Shown: positions 36,684 to 48,500 of the stretch, one piece after another
Numbering within the stretch: position 1 is the first letter of the stretch
How the letters are laid out: each line of letters starts with the position of its first letter
NCBI GenBank assembly: GCA_944989445.1
Contig: CALYLW010000015.1
Location: forward strand, 2,310,540-2,374,539
DNA: 64,000 bases
Source of the DNA: Ampullaceana balthica
Taxonomy: Eukaryota > Mollusca > Gastropoda > Lymnaeidae
Reading direction: 5' to 3'
The notes under the pieces: model-generated
The model's database searches: none
What the model was told of the DNA's origin: nothing
Seen by the model: only the letters and a program-made list of their open reading frames with translations
Program-made: the position numbers and the translations under genes

Positions 36684-37163
36684 ATTTTTATTTTTCAGCA
36701 CATACTTTACAGAGCTTTTTTTAGAATGTATAATTTGTCTGTGTAATATTTAGTTTGTTAAATCTCTAATAATCTGAGAATGTGTTGAAACAGATCACTG
36801 AAACAAACCTATAAGATTATACACATGAGAAATGTTAGTACTGCAGTACCACATTTTTGATGATCTCTGATTGTTATCAGGAACAAGTAATCGCTCACAA
36901 GGAAACACTGTAGTTTAAAAGTAATTTCCTTATCAACATTAGTTCTTGTGTAAGGTTCAACATAAGGTTCCTTATAGGCCTGCTGGATTGTCTGCATATT
37001 TTTTGTTTTTATTTTATTCTTTTAATGTTATTTGCTGAAAATAAATAAATATGTCAATGGACATAAAGAATCACATTAAATTAATTTCATTTATTTCACT
37101 AAAGATGCACAACTATTATCTTTTCTTATTATCTTGTGTAGTTTAACTTATCTCGTTTTATTA

Positions 37164-37500
37164 TCCTATATAATAAAAGGCTAAGTTCTGTCCCGTCATC
37201 TATAGCGATTGGTCTCTCAAACACACATGGCTCCTACAGCCAATCATATCAAGTTTACGCGGACGTTCAAAACGAGTTATTTTTGGTGCTGTATTTCTTC
37301 CATAACTTTATTTTTGAGTTATGCCCGTTGGGATTTATAGTCAAAAGCTCTGTTTTTACGAGTTATTTATTTTAACTATAATGAATAGTATTTTAGACGT
37401 GATGCACATGTATGCCGGTCGAGACGGCTGTTGGAGGGGAGTTACAACATGCCACCGACCGGTGGCGGAACGCCCTTGGACGGGCTTTGTTGCTCGTATA
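37164..37500 (+). mobile_element. Complete copy of the 350-bp Helitron-like element
   Basis: It starts TCCTATATAATAAAAGGC after an A. It ends with two hairpins, GCCACCGACCGGTGGC and GCCC-TTGGAC-GGGC, and TTTGTTGCTCGTA. It shares the GGATTTATAGTCAAAA..CTGTTTTTACG module with the ~505-bp repeat family. Other copies: 15065-15655 (split), 30225-30358 and 51027-51205. Confidence 0.65.
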
Positions 37501-37603
37501 TTATATATAAAGCTTATATGGCTCTTACATTTTTCCAATAAAAAAAACGGACAGCATCATAACCGATAAAAAGTGTTGTTTTTTTTTGACTGCCTCATAG
37601 GCC

Positions 37604-38179
37604 TGCATGTACCTACAATCATAGGCCTGCATGTACCTACAATCATAGGCTTGCATGTACCTACAATCATAGGCCTGCATGTACCTACAATCATAGGCCT
37701 GAATGTACCTACAATCATAGGTGTGCATGTACCTACAATCATAGGCCTGCATGTACCTACAATCATAGGCCTGCATGTACCTACAATCATAGGCGTGCAT
37801 GTACCTACAATCATAGGCCTGCATGTACCTACAATCATAGGCCTGCATGTACATACAATCATAGGCGTGCATGTACCTACAATCATAGGCCTGCATGTAC
37901 CTACAATCATAGGCCTGCATGTACCTACAATCATAGGCCTGCACGTACCTACAATCACAAGCCTGCATGTACCTACAATCATAGGCCTGCATGCACATAC
38001 AATTATAGGCTCAATTTTGTATGTACCTACAATCATATAGGCCTGCATGTACCTACAATCATGGGCGTGCATGTACCTACAATCATAGGCCTGCATGTAC
38101 CTACAACCATAGGCCTGCATGTACCTACAATCATAGGCGTGCATGTACCTACAATCATATAGGCCTGCATGTACCTACA
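37604..38179. repeat. 24-bp minisatellite, 24 copies
   Basis: Unit GCCTGCATGTACCTACAATC plus ATAG, with scattered substitutions and two units carrying an extra AT. It ends two bases before the stop codon of the small minus-strand gene at 38182, so it lies in or just past that gene's 3' UTR. Confidence 0.97.
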
Positions 38180-38181
38180 AT

Positions 38182-38539
38182 CTAGTGCTTTAATTTATTG
38201 GCAGTAGGAATATTGGCATATTCCTGAAAAAAAAAGAAAAATAATTTTTTAAAAAACAGCATCAATACCAAAAACAAACAAAGAAACAAACAAACTGTGC
38301 AATTGTTGCCAATATTTAAAAAGTTGTCAACAATACAAGCAAACACACAAAAGAAAAGTTGTTGTGTAAGCTGACTTTCAGCCAACAGTTTTTTTTTGGT
38401 TAAGCATTGATTTTATCGATCGATTCTGTTAGTAGGTCCTTATCGATCACAATTTAAAAAGTAATTCCTTACCTTTGCAAGTTGAGAGCAACGATTTCTT
38501 TCACTCCGCTCCATAACTAGTTCCTTATGTGTCTGTAAC
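38182..38539 (-). CDS. Last two exons of an unrecognised small or coiled-coil gene
   Basis: Exon 38539-38473 (after an AATAG acceptor) encodes LQTHKELVMERSERNRCSQL plus Ala-Lys and ends in a strong GTAAGG donor. The terminal exon 38223-38182, after a long pyrimidine tract and CAG, encodes EYANIPTANKLKH and stops at TAG. Phases join cleanly. The ATG at 38514 could start a 27-residue peptide, or the exons may end a longer protein whose upstream exons I could not find between 38540 and 42500. The charged, helix-like sequence gives no family. The 24-bp minisatellite begins right after the stop. Confidence 0.45.
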
Positions 38540-39149
38540 CTATTGGGGTAACACTCGCTTTGGGGGGGGGGTGGCGGGGGGAAGGCTTATGGAAGGCCTA
38601 GGCCCTCGTTGTTAAATGATTGGCCTTTTCGGGTTTGGTGATTTCAACAGACCTTTACAATAGTGACAACGTCGAGTCTAATATTAGCTGCTCCTATAAG
38701 GGATTGTTTTATTCTAATGCGTCAATTATTGTGTGAAGATCTATAGTGGACATTAAAGATAGCTGAAAGTATCAAACTATTTGAGGTATGTTAAAATTAA
38801 ATTAGGGAATAGTACTTTGCGAGCAGAAGGTGTGAAATAACTAATGACGATTTTTCAATTTAAAGCACTGTTAAACTTATTTCTTTTATCTTCGGACAAA
38901 CTCGATTAATAAGTTATTTATAATTTATGACTTGCTTGATTCCTCCCTGTTAGTATTGATGAATACTATATTATTATTATATATTATTATAAGTGTGTTA
39001 TAAGTTGTGAGTTTGGTCTCTTATAATTCGTCCTTGCAACATAAGAGATCTAAGAAACAGTCAAACTATCGTGCGATTAAATAGGAAAAAGGTTGTGCTG
39101 CACTTCAAGTGTAATTTGGAAAATTTTATTAGACATTAAAAAAAATATT

Positions 39150-39385
39150 TGGTTAACTTCACACGTAAGTGATGGTTATGTTAACTACACGCCTAAGTTA
39201 TGATTATGTTAACTACACGCCTAAGTTATGATTATGTTAACTACACGCCTAAGTTATGATTATGTTAACTACACGCCTAAGTGATGGTTATGTTAACTAC
39301 ACACCTAAGTGATGGTTATGTTAACTACACACCTAAGTGATGGTTATGTTAACTGCACACCTAAGTTATGATTATGTTAGCTTAT
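39150..39385. repeat. 28-bp minisatellite, about 8 copies
   Basis: Unit TTATGTTAACTACACGCCTA followed by AGTTATGA, alternating with a variant AGTGATGG. No coding meaning. Confidence 0.93.
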
Positions 39386-39463
39386 GTCGATATCAGTCCC
39401 GTTCTTGAAACATGTATTTCATTGCTAACACTACGACAGTACCACAACGCATTTAATAACAAC

Positions 39464-39858
39464 ACAATGAAAGCTCTCATAACATCAATAGATATCAACA
39501 CAATGAAAGTTCTCATAACATCAATAGATATCAACACAATGAAAGCTCTCATAACATCAATAGATATCAATACAATGAAAGTTCTCATAACATCAATAGA
39601 TATCAACACAATGAAAGTTCTCATAACATCAATAGATAACAACACAATGAAAGCTCTCATAACATCAATAGATATCAACACAATGAAAGCTCTCATAACA
39701 TCAATAGATATCAACACAATGAAAGCTCTCATAACATCAATAGATATCAACACAATGATAGCTCTCATAACATCAATAGATATCAACACAATGATAGCTC
39801 TCATAACATCAATAGATATCAACACAATGAAAGCTCTCATAACATCAATAGATATCAA
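39464..39858. repeat. 36-bp minisatellite, 11 copies
   Basis: Unit CAATGAAAGCTCTCATAACA followed by TCAATAGATATCAACA. It is open in two antiparallel frames as a 12-residue repeat only because the unit is a multiple of three. Confidence 0.97.
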
Positions 39859-39933
39859 CTAATCTGTTTATTAAAATATTAACCTATTTCACATCTAGTT
39901 GAACCGAGAGTTTATCTATATTTTAAAACCTCT

Positions 39934-40602
39934 TTCTATCTCGGTATGCCTCTCATTTCTATCTCGGTATGCCTCTCATTTCTATCTCGGTATGCCTCTC
40001 ATTTCTATCTCGGTATGCCTCTCATTTCTATCTCGGTATGCCTCTCATTTCTATCTCGGTATGCCTCTCATTTCTATCTCGGCATGCCTCTCATTTCTAT
40101 CTCGGTATGCCCCTCATTTCTATCTCGGTATGCCCCTCATTTCTATCTCGGTATGCCTCTCATTTCTATCTCGGTATGCTCCTCATTTCTATCTCGGTAT
40201 GCCTCTCATTTCTATCTCGGTATGCCTCTCATTTCTATCTCGGTATGCCCCTCATTTCTATCTCGGTATGCCCCTCATTTCTATCTCGGTATGCCTCTCA
40301 TTTCTATCTCGGTATGTTCCTCATTTCTATCTCGGTATGCCCCTCATTTCTATCTCGGTATGCCTCTCATTTCTATCTCGGTATGCCCCTCATTTCTATC
40401 TCGGTATGCCCCTCATTTCTATCTCGGTATGCCTCTCATTTCTATCTCGGTATGCCCCTCATTTCTATCTCGGTATGCCTCTCATTTCTATCTCGGTATG
40501 CCCCTCATTTCTATCTCGGTATGCCCCTCATTTCTATCTCGGTATGCCCCTCATTTCTATCTCGGTATGCCTCTCATTTCTATCTCGGTATGCCCCTCAT
40601 TT
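39934..40602. repeat. 23-bp minisatellite, 29 copies
   Basis: Unit TCTATCTCGGTATGCCTCTC plus ATT. Variants CCT/CCC/TTC are interspersed with the main form. All three plus frames are open, because 3 x 23 bases read through the same 23 codons. Confidence 0.97.
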
Positions 40603-40669
40603 CGTGTCTACTGTCTCCTAGCAAACTCAAGTCACATATATTTTTGTCAAGTGATGTAGTATAAAATAG

Positions 40670-40792
40670 TGTGTAGTGTAGTGTAGTGTAGTGTAGTGTA
40701 GTGTAGTGTAGTGTAGTGTAGTGTAGTGTAGTGTAGTGTAGTGTAGTGTAGTGTAGTGTAGTATAAAATAGTGTGTAGTGTAGTGTGCTTAG
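40670..40792. repeat. (GTGTA)n microsatellite
   Basis: About 18 uninterrupted GTGTA units, and after ATAAAATAGT a second short run. Confidence 0.97.
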
Positions 40793-41054
40793 AATCCAGT
40801 ATAACTATTCCCAAACTGAAAAAATCAAATGTTTTGAGAACAGATGTAGATGATTCAAGGATTATTGTATACATTAATTGTCAGTATTCCTTGTCAGTTT
40901 GTAAAATATGATTCCTTTAAATGTTTTTACAAAATTGAAGAAAAAACATTTGTTTTAATGATTAGCGTAGCTTGTGTGTAATGTACTGTCCTTTATGTTG
41001 TTATTATGGTATGAATGGTTATTTAATTATTATATGCATTTTATGATCTCAATG

Positions 41055-41115
41055 TAAAGCGATGTGAGCCTTGTTCCCTACTGGGATACAGCGCTATATA
41101 AATTATCAATTATTA
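41055..41115 (+). mobile_element. LINE/SINE 3' tail (second family)
   Basis: GTAAAGCGATGTGAGCCTTG...AGCGCTATATAAATTATC then ATTATT, matching the tail at 34700-34795. Confidence 0.55.
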
Positions 41116-41289
41116 TTCTGATGTCTTTTCATGTTCACCTCCAACGTGCTTATTTCGCTCTCATAATTTATAAATATAATTCTTTTATTCTGATGTCTTT
41201 TCATTTTAATCTTCAACGTGCTTATTTCGTTCATAATTCTTGTTTGTTCTACACATGAAGCCACACCACTTCTCTTGCCATTGCTTCGT

Positions 41290-41343
41290 AAGGCCTGTTC
41301 ACACTTGAATGTTGATCAAAATGTGTACGTGTGAACAGGCCTT
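41290..41343. repeat. Perfect 15-bp hairpin, fold-back element
   Basis: AAGGCCTGTTCACAC (41290-41304) pairs exactly with GTGTGAACAGGCCTT (41329-41343) around a 24-base loop. This resembles the fused ends of a small inverted-repeat transposon. It is short for a microRNA precursor. Confidence 0.85.
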
Positions 41344-41539
41344 TAGACTCCTTCCCTGACTCCTGCCAATGTTAGATAGTAAAGTAGGAAATGTTTTATT
41401 TGTTTATTGTCAGGTTTCATTGACACATTCATGGGTCAATCGAAAGTGTTACCCTACCACAGTTTGATTCTGCTGTGGTATTTTCTACCAGGTACGTCTC
41501 AGACAAATTGGGAAAGCGAGTAGAAAGAAAGTCTTACTA

Positions 41540-41545
41540 AAACAA

Positions 41546-41590
<45 letters not shown>

Positions 41591-41592
41591 AA
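41540..41592. repeat. (AAC)n microsatellite
   Basis: About 17 AAC units. Confidence 0.97.
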
Positions 41593-42228
41593 AATAAAAA
41601 AAATACAACGAATAAGATTTTTTATGATAATATAATAAGAAAATATTTATTGTAAATCGAGCCATCAATAATTACACTATGGGATTGCTCTTTGTTTTCG
41701 AGTAATTTTTTTAATTATTTATTTGAAATAAATAGGTTTTTTTTTAGTGAGGATGAAATCCAACAGAAACATGTTCTTTTAACAGATGTTTCAGAAGTTA
41801 CAAAGAAAGTAAATTATTAATCTTCAGTACAGTGGAATAACTGTGTTTACCGCACCTGGTATCATTTTGACGCCTTCTTCAAAAAATAAATAAATTTATA
41901 TATACAAAAATTAATTTTTACCCACAGTTACCGACCCTTCCGACCTTCACTCACGCTTCTGAGGAGTTAGTTTAGGTCTTACTTTTAAAGTTGAGCCACA
42001 TATTATTTGATTACTGGCGTTATTTAATTGGTGAGGAATGTTTTACATTTCGTGAAAGAATAACAGTTATATTTGAATGGGAGTGGGCGGGAAAGTGTAT
42101 CTAGCACATGTTACCTCTGACCTTTGACCCGGTAAAACTCTTGTTTGAACTTTTTATACACAAACGTAACACACCATAGAGCACAAATCTTAAAAGTGGG
42201 AATTGAAAGTAAGCCGCTGGGTAGTAAC

Positions 42229-42469
42229 TAGGGGGTTACCCAATTAGTGCTCCGGCACCGGCAAATCCGGAATACGGAAATTTTTTACAAATCTGGCTCA
42301 GGCTTCGGCAAAATGTAACTTAATAAATCCGGCTGGCCGGTTTTGTAATAAATATATATAAATATAATAGCTCCGGCTCCGGCAAATCCAGTATCCCTCC
42401 ACTTTTACAAATTTTACCCCGGCTTCGGCTCCGGTCGGATTTCAAAAATTTGAATCCGGTACACCCCTA
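42229..42469. mobile_element. hAT-type MITE, 241 bp, with perfect 8-bp target duplication
   Basis: The ends TAGGGGGTTACC and, inverted, TAGGGGTGTACCGG are flanked by GTAGTAAC on both sides (42221-42228 and 42470-42477). The interior has repeated CCGGCTCCGGCAAATCC blocks. It lies only 49 bp upstream of the first recognised exon of the CYYR1-like gene, close to its 3' splice site. Confidence 0.88.
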
Positions 42470-42518
42470 GTAGTAACTTGGGTTCACAGCTTCATCTCTA
42501 ACTCTATATGTTTGCCAG

Positions 42519-45500
42519 ATGATGTCTTCGGTGACTACTGCCCGAAGGAAGGCGGTAATGTGGAGTACTGTTCGTGGAGCTGTTGTGGTTCTGGTCGTGA
42601 TCAGTACTGTTGTATGAGGTAACTAGTAGTATGTGGCTTCAGTACTTTTGTATGAGGTAACTAGTAGTATGTGGCTTCAGTACTTTTGTATGAGGTAACT
42701 AGTAGTATGTGGATTCAGTATTGTTGTATGTGGCTTCAGTACTGTTGTATGTGGTTTCATTACTGTTGTATGTGGCTTCAGTACTGTTGTATGTGTCCTA
42801 TAAACTGTTGTATGTGGTCTCAGTACTGTTGTATGTGTCCTCTAAACTGTTGTATGTGGTCTCAGTATTGTTGTATGTGGTTTCAGTACTGTTGTATGTG
42901 TCCTCTAAACTGTTGTATGTGGTATCAGTACTGATGTATGTGGTCTCAGTACTGTTGTATGTGTCCTCTAAACTGTTGTATGGGGTATCAGTACTGATGT
43001 ATGTGGTCTCAGAACTGTTGTATAGTGATGTTTTATGTAGTCTAAGCAATCTTTTTTTGTTCTATTGATCATGTTGTATGTGAATTGACGCATGTTGTAT
43101 GTGAACTAACGCATGTTGTATGTGAACTAACGCATGTTGTATGTGAACTAAAGCATGTTGTATGTGAACTAACGCATGTTGTATGTGAACTAACGCATGT
43201 TGTATGTGAACTAACGCATGTTGTATATGAACTAACGCATGTTGTATGTGAACTAACGCATGTTGTATGTGAACTAACGCATGTTGTATGTTAACTAACG
43301 CATGTTGTATGTTAACTAACGGATGTTGTATGTGAACTAACGGATGTTGTATGTGAACTAAGGCATGTTGTATGTGAACTAACGCATGTTGTATGTGAAT
43401 TGTCACATGTTGTATGTGAACTAACGCATGTTGTATGTGAACTAACGCATGTTGTATGTCAACTAACGCATGTTTTATGTGAACTAACGCATGTTGTATG
43501 TGAACTAACGCATGTTGTATGTCAGCTAACGCATGTTGTATGTGAACTAACGCATGTTGTATGTGAACTAACGCATGTTGTATATGAAATAACGCATGTT
43601 GTATGTGAACTAACGCATGTTGTATGTGAACTAACGCATGTTGTATGTTAACTAACGCATGTTGTATGTTAACTAACGCATGTTGTATGTGGTAGTAACA
43701 GTGTATAAGTCTCAGTATTGTAAATGTTTATGTAAATTTCTGTTATTTGATTTCTTTTAGAAATAAATTTCCGCTCATCTAATATTACATCGATTGGTAG
43801 CTTGTTAGTTAAATATGATCGATGATCAACATATCAGTCATTAATTTTTATAAGTTCATTAGCAGACGTGAAGTATGCAGAAGTGTGTAATTTTGTTCTT
43901 TAGAACTGCTTGATTGTCTGAATATTTTTTGTTTTCTTTTGTTCTTTTAATATTATTTCCATTTCACACATAGTTTGCTTCCAAATGTTATAACAGTCGA
44001 AACTCTCTAAGTCGAACTCAAGGGACCCGAAAAAAAAATCGACTTAGGGAGTTTTCGAGTTAGGGAAAATGGCATTATAGGCGCAGATTAATCAAGGACA
44101 ATGTGGATCTTGAGAGGGGGAACAGCCATCCCGTCGAGAAGGGCTTGACAGGAAAGAGAGGCAATGTCTGATGGTTCATATGATATTATTTCGTTCATTA
44201 CTTCGTTATATTCGTTTCATTTGCGTACTATTTGTCCGTTGAGGAAGGCGAAACGATCGCTGTTGTGTTACGTCCTGTCAGGCCTACTAATACCCTGTTT
44301 TTGTTATACATGTACCTATTTAAAAGCCTGATTGCAGTCTCACCCCCATTACTTCATATTTCATATGATAGGAGGCCGACTAGGCTTTGACATACCGACA
44401 CCACTGATGAGAAAGCCCCCCCCCCACACACACACTTTATTATATCCACAGTGGGATTTGGGGGGGGGTAAGATTTTTCTTTTTTAAAAGAGTCACAGCA
44501 TGCAGGAAACGGGCTCCTTTTACAAGTCTCGGTCATTTTTGGTCTCAAAATAGACGTTTACGTGGTCCTACGGAACACGTGTTCTGAAATGTGACCCCAG
44601 AAATAATAAACCAAAAGCCTTGGAAAATTCGACTAAAGGAGGTTTGAAGGCACACATCTTCGAGTTAAGGAGATCTAAAATACATTAGTCTTATGGAATT
44701 TGGTCGGGACCTAACAATTAATTCGATATAGGGAGGTTTTCGACTTAAGGAAGTTCGACTTAGCGAGGTCTGACTGTATTATTTTTTTATATGATGTTTT
44801 ATCATTTAAGGTTATTTTGTTATTTAATCGTTATATTACTTAATTTGTTTCAGTTTAGATCACTGTTGAGAAAATAGAAGGAATTGATCATCAAAGGAGT
44901 CGTCCATAAATGACGTCACGCGATTGCGACCCACCTCCCCCCTCGTCACATTTCGTCAAAAAAACTTAGATCCCCTCTCCAATATGACGTCACAAAGCTT
45001 TGACCCCAACCCCCTCCAAAAGTCGTTTTTTCTAATTGAAAAATAGCATTTTTCAAATTACTTTTTTGTCATTTAAGTATGTATTTAGTGTAAGGCTGCA
45101 ATCTAATATCATTACACACGTGAAGCGTTGTAAAGCGTCATTAAATGAATTAAAAGAAATCAAATATTTAAGTGAAACTTTTATTTAAAGTAGCCCGTTT
45201 TTATGTGACGTATCATTTTTAAACACCCCCCCTCCCCTCGTCACACATCGTCACAAATGCGTGACCCCCACCCCCTTTTTTATGCAAGTGACGTCATTTT
45301 TTAAAATGATAAATACATTAAAAATTAATGAAAATTAGCAAAATGATCGGAACCGAATCCCTTAAAATTATCTGTATTAATTAATTCGTTATGTTCGTTT
45401 GGTTGATGAGATAGCTGCTGTACTAATTGCTCTGATTGTTCTCATTGGTCACATCCTCAGTCCTTACGTCATTGCCGGTATCGTGTTTGGCTGTATCGCC

Positions 45501-48500
45501 TGTTTGTGCACCATCGTGTCTGTCATATTCTGCTTGTGTCAGTACAAGAAACAACGCGGCCAAGTGCTCAATTATCCTCAGAGCCAGAGAGTGGTCGTAC
45601 TTGGTGGTGAGCTATTTACGATAAATTAAACACCAAAGTTAACACTAAACATACATTTTAAAACGCATTATGGACATTTAAAGATAATATTAATATGCTT
45701 TATATTTATATTTATTATGAATAACACCTAATTAATTTAAAAGAAAAATTATTTGGTAGATTCTCTTAGGCGTAGTTGCTTGACAATGGTATGAAATTGA
45801 AAACGCTTTGAATATTTTCCATACACGGAAACTGGAAGTTTTTAAAAAGTAGCGATAGTGTTTTTAATTCTTAGTTCATTGTAACTGTTCTCATCTTATC
45901 TTATCTTATCTGTTTACAGACGCTCCTTCTATACAGAAGATTATTGCGTCCTACGCTTATCTATGGTTTGTGTTTAGTCCTGCATTTTTATTAGAGATTT
46001 AAATGCTGATAAAGTGTTGGTTTTCCTGGATTCTTCAGGCAACCAATTCCAAGCCCGAATTCCGCATGGGAAGAAGGAAAACTTGTATGTGTTTGTTCTT
46101 GCATACGGAATAAGGAAGGTGTTTTTATCCTTATGTCTATCTGAGGGTTGTATTAAGTTATCTTTGTGTTGTATTTCTAAATTAGAATTAATTGCTTTAT
46201 TTATGATTACTAATTTGCTTTTGGTTCTTCTATCCTCTAGTGTTTTCAAGGTTTAATGATTTAACTAATGGTGTTATCCTTGTCAGTTTCGAGTATTCTC
46301 CAGTAATGAATCTGGCAGCTCTTTTTTGAATTTGTTCTAGTTTATCAATGTTTTCTTTGGTGGATGGGTCCCATACAGAAGATGCATATTCTAGTACAGG
46401 TCTCACCAAAGTGAGGTAGCATTTTAGTTTTATATCTCTATTACATTTGTTAAAGTTTCTTTTTATAAAGCCTAAGGTTTTGTTTGATTTTTAATAACTT
46501 CATTGACATGGGGATTCCATGATAGTTTCTCATTTATTAAGACTCCTAAGTATTTTGCATCTTTAGTTTGGGTCAGTTCTTTTCCATGAATGTAATATTT
46601 TGAATTTATTGGTCTCTTTTTCTTTGTTACTCTTAACAGTTGACACTTTTCTGGGTGGAAAGACATACTCCAATTAGTTTCCCATTTTATCAATACATCT
46701 AAGTCTTTTTGTAAAATTTTGCTGTCTTGTGCTGATCTTGTCTCATCTATTCTACATTAAAACTTCATCTGGATTCTGGACCTGGAGAAAATTTTGGCCA
46801 ACACTGTAAAAATATGTGGACCTAAAAAATTTAGTTAATTAACACCAAATCATCCTTTGTAAATTTGTAACAATGATTCGATGTTCATTGCCATTAATGA
46901 ACTCCAAATCATCCGTTGTAACAATGAATCGATGTTCATTGCCATAAATGAATACTAAATCACCATTTGTAATAATGAATTGATGTTCATTGCCATTAAT
47001 GAACACCAAATCATCCTTTGTAACAATGAATCGATGTTCATTGCCATTAATGAACACCAAATCATCCTTTGTAACAATGAATCGATGTTCATTGCCATTA
47101 ATGAACACAAAATCATCCTTTGTAACAATGAATCGATGTTCATTGCCATTAATGAACACCAAACCATCCTTTGTCACAATGAATCGATGTTCATTGCCAT
47201 TAATGAACACCAAATCATCCTTTGTAACAATGAATCGATGTTCATTGCCATTAATGAACACCAAATCATCCTTTGTAACAATGAATCGATGTTCATTGCC
47301 ATTAATGAACACCAAATCATCCTTTTTTAACAAGGAATCGATGTTCATTGCCATTAATGAACACCAAATCATCCTTTGTAACAATGAATCGATGATCATT
47401 GCCATTAATGAACACCAAATCATCCTTTTTTAACAAGGAATCGATGTACATTGCCATTAATGAACACCAAATCATCCTTTGTAACAATGAATCGATGCCA
47501 AATCATCCTTTGTAACAATGAACCGATGTTCATTGCCATTAATGAACACCAAATCATCCTTTGTAACAATGAATCGATGTTCATTGCCATTAATGAACAC
47601 CAAATCATCCTTTTTTAACAAGGAATCGATGTTCATTGCCATTAATGAACACCAAATCATCCTTTGTAACAATGAATCGATGTTCATTGCCATTAATGAA
47701 CACCAAATCACCTTTTTTAACAAGGAATCGATGTTCATTGCCATTAATGAACACCAAATCATCCTTTTTAACAATGAATCGATGCCAAATCATCCTTTGT
47801 AACAATGAATCGATGTTCATTGCCATAAAGGAATACCAAATCACCCTTTGTAACAATGAATTGATGTTCATTGCCATTAATGAACACCAAATCATCCTTT
47901 GTAACAATGAATCGATGTTCATTGCCATTAATGAACACCAAATCATCCTTTGTAACAATGAATCGATGTTCATTGCCATTAATGAACACCAAATCATCCT
48001 TTGTAACAATGAATCGATGTTCATTGCCATTAATGAACACCAAATAATCCTTTTTTAACAAGGAATCGTTGTTCATTGCCATTAATGAACACCAAATCAT
48101 CCTTTGTAACAATGAATCGATGTTCATTGCAAATTAATGAACACCAAATCACCCTTTGTAACAATGAACTGATGTTCATTGCCATTAATGAACACCAAAT
48201 CATCCCTTGTAACAATGAATCGATGTTCATTGCCATTAATGAACACCAAATCATCTTTTTTAACAATGAATCGATGTTCATTGCCATTAATGAACACCAA
48301 ATCATCCTTTGTAACAATGAATCGATGTTCATTGCCATTAATGAACACCAAATAATCCTTTTTTAACAAGGAATCGTTGTTCATTGCCATTAATGAACAC
48401 CAAATCATCCTTTGTAACAATGAATCGATGTTCATTGCCATTAATGAACACCAAATCACCCTTTGTAACAATGAACTGATGTTCATTGCCATTAATGAAC

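Noticed and set aside
37525..38144. Cys/Tyr-rich frames such as RYMQAYDC repeats
   Set aside because: Translations of the 24-bp minisatellite. The intergrade into non-repeat sequence has no start or splice support.
39899..40664. Three overlapping plus-strand open frames of 230-240 codons
   Set aside because: They are the three readings of one 23-bp minisatellite. A repeat whose length is not divisible by three gives the same peptide in every frame.
41290..41343. microRNA precursor
   Set aside because: The stem is only 15 bp with a 24-base loop, too short for a typical precursor; a fold-back transposon remnant is simpler.
43070..43695. CRISPR-like appearance of regular short repeats
   Set aside because: Repeats are contiguous with no unique spacers, and the genome is eukaryotic. 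The same applies to the other minisatellites.
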